Made by a program: the position numbers and the translations under genes
Shown here: positions 7,226-12,552 of the stretch, piece after piece
Position numbering within the stretch: position 1 is the first letter of the stretch
How the letters are laid out: each line of letters begins with the position of its first letter
Notes under the pieces: generated by a model
Seen by the model: the letters and a program-made list of their open reading frames with translations, nothing else
The model's database searches: none
What the model was told of the DNA's origin: nothing
From: Terana coerulea
Lineage: Eukaryota; Basidiomycota; Agaricomycetes; Polyporales; Phanerochaetaceae
Direction: 5' to 3'
DNA length: 12,552 nt
Assembly: GCA_024811115.1 (NCBI GenBank)
Contig: JAKOGH010000491.1
Location: forward strand, 1 to 12,552

Positions 7226-9395
7226 TCATATGACAGCATTTGTCTCATCCACCTCCACATGAATCGCCAAGTTGCCAGGCTTCATGGTCTCGGTACTGTC
7301 CACCTGAGGAGGAATATCAGCACCGTTGAGTTGAGCAAACCAGGCACGTACAGATCCAAAACGATCAGGGCTAGTGTTGGAAACATGAGTCTTCGTTCGA
7401 GAGGGCACTTGGTTTAGGCGGGACAAGGGAATAATCGTAGGACCATGGTCGACGCGGAACCAATCTCGCATGTTGAGTCTACAGAAATTAAGTCAGCTGT
7501 CCCGGGACTTAGCTACCAAACAAACGTACGAGGCGAGTAGGCAGTTGTCATACACTACGCAGATTTGTTCTGAGACATCCATAGTTAGATAGAACTGAGG
7601 ACTCACTGCCGTTGAGAGGTAGGAGAACTGTAGTGTGTTTGTTAGTCCTTGCATCGCATAGGAAACTCGATCAACATGGCAACGAATACATACCTGCCAT
7701 CCAGATGTAGTTGTCCATCACGGCGTGCTAAAAATGGTCCGAGTATTAGCCAGGAATGACCAAGAGCGAGGGAAGACCATGATGTACAGAACGGACGTAC
7801 AGTTATCATGCACGACAGAAATATGATGCTGTAAAAGATATAGTATGAGCGTTGTCGTAATGGAGTGGAAGTAAATGTGTATGTACCTTGTGAGTAGACC
7901 AGTGTTGATCGTGTATATCAGCAGGACATTGACTATAGAGTATGTCCTGATATTGTCACGCTATCAATGACCATCCAATGCGAAGAGGTGTTACAAAGCT
8001 CACGGCGAGTGATATATAGCATGCTTCCTGCTTTGGTAAAGCAAGTAGCATAGACTGAATGCGATGGAAAAGTCAGACACCACCGCAACGGCCAAAGTAG
8101 TGTAGAGTAGGTGCTTTGCATCGCATCATATTAGCCGAGTAATGCTATCATGCGTGCCATGGCGGGAACTCACGCTTAGATTTTTAATGTCCTCAATGCT
8201 GGGATGGAGGATCCTTTTCGCAGCGATTAGTCACTTGAAGAAAGGGACGCGATGCAGTGTCAGATGCTTACGTCTCGACAGCAAAGACTAGATAGAACGA
8301 TGAAGGTGAGACAGACCATGGCTTATCCCAGTGAGAGAAGCACATACTGATTCCAATTACTATCGATGCATAGAGAAAAACAATTAGCATACAACATCAT
8401 CACTTTATATGACCGGACACTTACCCCAGGGTAGGGTGGCCAGAATGGCCTGTGATAAATCATTCTTAATTCAGTAGCACAATCTATAGTTGATACGGAC
8501 GTACTAGAATGAGAACGTGAAAACAATTGTGTCCGCTCACTGCACGCAAATATCAGACTGAGCGTTCGTCAGATAAACATCATACTCACATATCCAGACG
8601 CGGAAGATGAACCAGCTACGTAGTAGCAATACGTTAGCCAAAGTGGCGGTTCAACGGCTGCGAGGGTGTAAGGCAAGCCTCACCATCGAATGACAGTATC
8701 GCCTGTCACCTGTATGTAGGTGAGGAATATGTCGGCTGACTGGTCGGAAGGGCTTACCATCACAATCATGCCTGCCTAAAGTACGGCTTGGGTTAAATTC
8801 GGTTGAAACGAGGGTTCACATGTTACGTACACCCATACTCCTGCATAGCGCAGCAATAAGTATCGCTTATTTCCGCCCGCCGTAGGTATGAACGCACCAG
8901 AAGAAATGACCGATTTCAGCGGTGTTTCCAAAATTCGTGATGAGCCACCTTTGGGATGGGTTTAGAGGCATGTCGAGTCTCGATTTTGCTTCGACCACTT
9001 ACAGGTACACTGGATGAACCGTCAGCGCAAGGTGAATAGTCTCCAAAATCCTAATTATTGCAGATTGGCTCCGCGTTACGTGTGGTTAAGCTGTGAAACA
9101 GCTCACAATAGCGTCCAAATCTGAAGAGGTGAGATATCAGCCACATCCTGACAACATAGAATGGGAAAGTACCGAGTATTTGAGGAGAGCGCACTCTTCT
9201 CTATAGTGGCGAAGGAATATGGAACACTGTTGGCACATAACTCCGTAGAGACTAAAAGTGCCGAAATGAATCATCGTCAGCCAGTAGGAACATGAGTCGT
9301 ATGTTGGTTGGCACGCACATAGCGGAGGCGAAAGCACCCAAAAGCACTGCGCCTAGCGTACTATTATGCGCGGTTGGTGTCGCTTGGAAGGACAT
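7226..9395 (-). CDS. DUF6534-type multi-pass membrane protein, 20 exons, 355 aa
   Basis: Exons (high to low): 9395-9319, 9251-9173, 9120-9107, 9050-9003, 8948-8898, 8840-8831, 8775-8758, 8709-8684, 8615-8590, 8539-8505, 8449-8425, 8359-8272, 8213-8174, 8113-8004, 7946-7887, 7828-7801, 7727-7694, 7627-7607, 7554-7530, 7478-7226. Every junction is GT-AG and in phase. Family landmarks appear in order: STLGAVLLGAFASAILYGV (helix 1, about 12-30), FLRHYREECALLKY, ILETIHLALT (helix 2), WLITNFGN (about 74-81), FIFRVW (110-115), LAVAVVSDFSIAFSLCYLL (about 186-204), YTINTGLLTS (227-236) and NCLLASLNMRD (267-277), then an 80-residue hydrophilic tail. About seven helices are expected. DUF6534 proteins are common in agaricomycetes; their function is unknown. 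The start ATG fits the family N-terminus. The least certain choices are the acceptors of exons 13 and 15 and the short segment at exons 17-18. Confidence 0.85.
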
Positions 9396-11224
9396 AATTG
9401 AGTTGCGTCGAGGATACGAAGAGTGCGAAGAGATGTGGGGAATGTGCCTTGTAGAGAGTGACTACCATTTGCTTGAAACCTCGCATGCTTTATATGACTC
9501 GGACCAGGCCTCCAAGTGTCATCGGTCCGTAAAGAGTTGTGGAGTGGGGCTTACTGACATACCAGAAAACAAAGCGCGGAACTGAATATATCCATCATGG
9601 ATAGAACAGCGCTGTAAATACCCACATCTGTCCCTGAAATCCTCTCCGCTTGGGCTGTGGCACCCTTCGCCAGGGACCCTTCCGCACAGATACTTCCCCT
9701 ATTTTTCCTCCACACGCAGGCTGTTAAGATCATTGGCCTCATGACATGCGGAGATGCTTTCTCTGACAGCCCTGCGCTGAGGGAATTACTGAGTCCAAAA
9801 TTATACCTTCAGCACCGCCAGCACCGAGCACCTGACATCAGAGTTTACTTGATGTAAGATGGCATACCGAGAAAAAGGCAATGCCAAAAGGCGGCGTCTT
9901 CCAAGACACTTTGCAGAGGGAGAGGGTGGTGTCTATCAATACACCATGCGGAGATAGACTGATGAAATCTAAGGGCCCCTAGATCGAAAACTAGTATCTC
10001 CCCAGAGCGCCGCAGTACCTGGGAATTTGAAGCTTGTTAGACCGCTGACAGAGCAGTTGGTAGGTTGACCTACCGAACGCCAAGGGCTAGCACCTGCAGT
10101 AAAGCACTAGCAGTTCCATGTAAAGCTGCGGTGGACAGATCTCTTGCTTGTTGGTAGCACGTCTGTGACTCTGTCGAGAGAGTTGAACAAGGTCTAGAAC
10201 GTCGGGACACGGGCGCCATCACGCCACAACGTCCTCGGAACGTGGGCCGTGACGGCAAACGCCGTTGACCACCTCGTTAAACGCCCAAGAGAAACAGGAC
10301 GTGACCTGAACCATGTGCATGACCATGCACCTTCACTCTACGCACACAGTCCTCCAGCCTTCCGGTGACGCAGACTGATATGTGATACTCCAGTGAGAGC
10401 AGTATGCTTTCTTCTATAGCTCTCATTGACAAATGCACATGGGCGTACCTGCTTGCACTCACGCTCACGGAGAAGGTTATCGGGTACATCTCCCGTATGC
10501 CGACTGAGCTGGCTTCTATCTAAAGCAAAACAGCCCTGAGGGTGCCCTACGTAGCCGTGAGTTTGACCTAGGAAATCAGTGTTTCTTACTGATACATTGC
10601 GTTACAGAGGCGCTACGTGGAACGATATCCGGGCTGCGTAGATGTAGCATGCAGTGCGTATAGAGAACTCCTAAGCTGAGCCCTGGAAGGCAACAGCAGC
10701 TCCGTCTATTGGCGACATAGCCACTCGATTATGTCATTTTCTGTGTAGTCGCATTGCAAGGTAATGTCTTCCCCTCTATATTGTGTATGTCATCATGAAT
10801 CACTTATAACGCCTTCATCCATATACCTGACTCATGCGTGTGGGCATCTGCAGATGGAGCACCCGGCGAGTAAGTGAGCTTTCCTACATCAACAGGGCCC
10901 GAAGACCCACTACATCCTCGATGCGATCTCAGCAAAGCCCGTCACTTTACCTACTCGTCATTGACCACCATGGTCATAATTCATCAAAATTGTGGGTCCT
11001 GAGTGGAATACGAAGAGGCGGTGAAAGCGTCGTCAGCGGAGACAATAGCAAACAACGAACATCTTGGCCCCAAGCACATACCGACAAGCACCACAAATGA
11101 TCACGGTATGGTACTTAGCAGAGACATGCGATTCAAAGGCTCAGCTGTCATTTTCCTCCATCCTAGGACACTTCAACAAATTATCGCTTCAGCTTTGCCA
11201 CATTCCACGCAATATTCTGCACAA
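9396..11224. other. Long intergenic region, no gene recognised
   Basis: About 1.8 kb between divergent genes. Near the left end, ATATAAAG on the minus strand (9488-9495) could serve the DUF6534 gene about 95 nt away. Plus-strand frames at about 9614-9857 and a 39-codon frame at 10404-10523 (hydrophobic, containing WAYLLALTLTEKVIGYI) look mildly coding-like but match no family and lack a splice-consistent extension. Two small perfect dyads occur: GGTAGGT-TG-ACCTACC (10059-10074) and GTGCATG-AC-CATGCAC (10315-10330). The right end should hold the second transporter's promoter; no clear TATA box was seen. An unrecognised, heavily spliced gene cannot be excluded. Confidence 0.45.
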
Positions 11225-12552
11225 ATGCATATCGACCCTCGAGGCTGCCTTATCGCTGCAGCAGTCTGCTGCGTTACGATTCTGAGCGTGAGCGTATATC
11301 TTGGATTGACGTCGCTTTAGAGAGCTAACGAGTCATCACAGGTCTTCATGACCGGTGCTACCGGCGTCGCCGTTAACACTATTGGGGCAGACCTAAAATT
11401 TCCTCAGGGTGGTCTAGACCTGCCTCTTAACGTCTACAAGTATGTGGAAAGCCTCACTCACCATGAAGGGCTTGTGCTCATGACAGCCTCGGCTTATGTA
11501 CTTAGCTTGGCTTACGGTTGCCTTCTTCTACCACTTGGCCGGTTGGCTGATATCTACGGCGGAAAAAGGACCTTCATCCTTGGGTCCTTATGGTTCAGTA
11601 TATGGTTTGCATACTTAGCATTCACACCGCTTAGAATGCTGACACATACCATAGGAGCATTGCGGCTGCGCTCGCCAACAGTTCTGTGCCTTTCGTTGTG
11701 TTTCTCGCTCTACAGGGCATAGGTTCTGGTGAGTAGGCTCATCTTCGTTGATTGTGCAAAAGATTCATAGCTGACCTATCCATCTTAATAGCTGCTAATG
11801 TTCCTGCAGGTACGTATCGCTGTTGTCATGGCCTTTGACTTCGCTAATCTTTCTCAGGTGTTAGCATTATTTCTTCCTACTTCTCGCCCGGCAGAGCCAA
11901 AAATGCGGCGTTTGCGGCGTTAGGCGCAGGCCAACCAATAGGCTTCATCTTAGGGTTGATTCTCGGTATGTTCACAAAAGTGGCAACAACAAACATCCAC
12001 TGACGTGACGTAGGTGGGATACTTACTGCGTCAAGCGCGTCCTGGAGGAGCATCTATTGGATGCAAGCTGGCCTGAGTGCTTTCATGGCATGCTTTGGTT
12101 GGTTTATCCTGCCGGACCTCCAGAACGAAGGCTATACGTCGGGTTTCGACCTTGTTGGGGCGGTTTTAAGTATAGGCGCAGTAGGGCTTTTGATATCTGC
12201 CTTGACGTACGTACTTTACTTTGCAAGGCTGCTGCATGAAAGTTGACATGTCTTATCAGAGAGTCTACGGAGACCAGCCATGGCTGGGCAACCCCGTTTG
12301 TGCCTGCGTTGCTAGTAATCTCCATTGTCTTTATGGCCGCATTTGTGGCCTGGGAGTTGCGCCGCGAGGCGAAAGGGCTACCAGTCCTGCTTCCTATGAG
12401 CGCTATGACGTATCCCAAGGCGAAGATGATCCCAGTACTCCTTGTTGTGTTCTTCGGCTGGTGGGCGTTCAATACCCTGGCCTACTTCATTCCTCTCTAT
12501 TTCGAACAAGTACTTGGGCTGAGCGCTCTACAAACCTCCTTACGCCTCGTCC
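11225..12552 (+). CDS. DHA2-type MFS transporter, N-terminal part (runs off edge)
   Basis: Paralogue of the transporter at 1449-3614; about the first 315 residues are visible. Exons: 11225-11287, 11342-11439, 11506-11604, 11655-11728, 11792-11809, 11858-11965, 12014-12206, 12260-12552 (open at the edge). The ATG at 11225 gives a 21-codon first exon (MHIDPRGCLIAAAVCCVTILS, 21 residues shown in part by its match to the paralogue's VCCVTVLS); an upstream in-frame ATG at 11003 is not supported by the paralogue. Motif A reads GRLADIYGGKR (65-75) and the helix-5 region GAGQPIGFILGLILGG. No frameshift is visible, so this copy appears intact. The usual LQWP before helix 2 is LDLP here. The second intron (66 nt) has no in-frame stop, so its retention would add 22 residues. 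The role is proton-driven export of an unknown small molecule. Confidence 0.92.

Noticed and set aside
8114..8271. A single long intron or frameshift between the VFAVE and LAVAVVSD segments of the DUF6534 gene
   Set aside because: A direct junction breaks frame, but a 40-nt exon at 8174-8213 (ILHPSIEDIKNLS) with GT-AG borders restores phase on both sides and fits the family, so no frameshift is needed.
11003..11224. Upstream in-frame extension of the second transporter from an ATG at 11003
   Set aside because: The extra 74 residues are not seen in the paralogue, are not hydrophobic like a helix, and look like translated 5' flank. The ATG at 11225 matches the paralogue's start.
1..12552. CRISPR arrays, prokaryotic operons, phage or LTR-retrotransposon signatures
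   Set aside because: No regularly spaced repeats, ribosome-binding sites, long terminal repeats or reverse transcriptase/integrase motifs were seen; the gene structure is plainly eukaryotic.

Overview
This 12.5-kb window reads as nuclear DNA of a filamentous basidiomycete, probably an agaricomycete. Genes are broken by many short GT-AG introns (about 48-66 nt), exons are often tiny, intergenic spacers are 0.3-1.8 kb, and one gene encodes a DUF6534-type membrane protein, a family expanded in mushroom-forming fungi. Most single open frames are misleading here. The models below were built by hand from splice signals, exon phase and protein-family patterns.

Layout, left to right: (1) the 3' end of an SH3-domain gene (1-194, +); (2) a spacer holding a 463-bp non-autonomous Tc1/mariner-like element with about 82-bp terminal inverted repeats, TA target duplication and a perfect 32-bp internal palindrome (743-1205); (3) a DHA2-type major facilitator transporter, 11 exons, with two apparent single-base frameshifts (1449-3614, +); (4) a convergent two-exon gene for a 122-residue helical protein (3907-4331, -); (5) a three-exon classical short-chain dehydrogenase/reductase with a TATA box (5506-6380, +); (6) a 20-exon DUF6534 membrane-protein gene (7226-9395, -); (7) a long spacer with no recognisable gene; (8) a second DHA2-type transporter, paralogous to the first, running off the right edge (11225-12552, +).

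The two transporters share splice positions and most exon lengths, including an 18-nt microexon, so they come from gene duplication. A reductase between two drug/metabolite-type exporters could suggest a small metabolic or detoxification locus. No backbone biosynthetic enzyme is visible, so that link is only inference. I did not find a clearly new molecular system. The most unusual items are the mobile element with its long perfect palindrome just upstream of a transporter, the homopolymer-associated frameshifts, and the extreme exon fragmentation of the DUF6534 gene.
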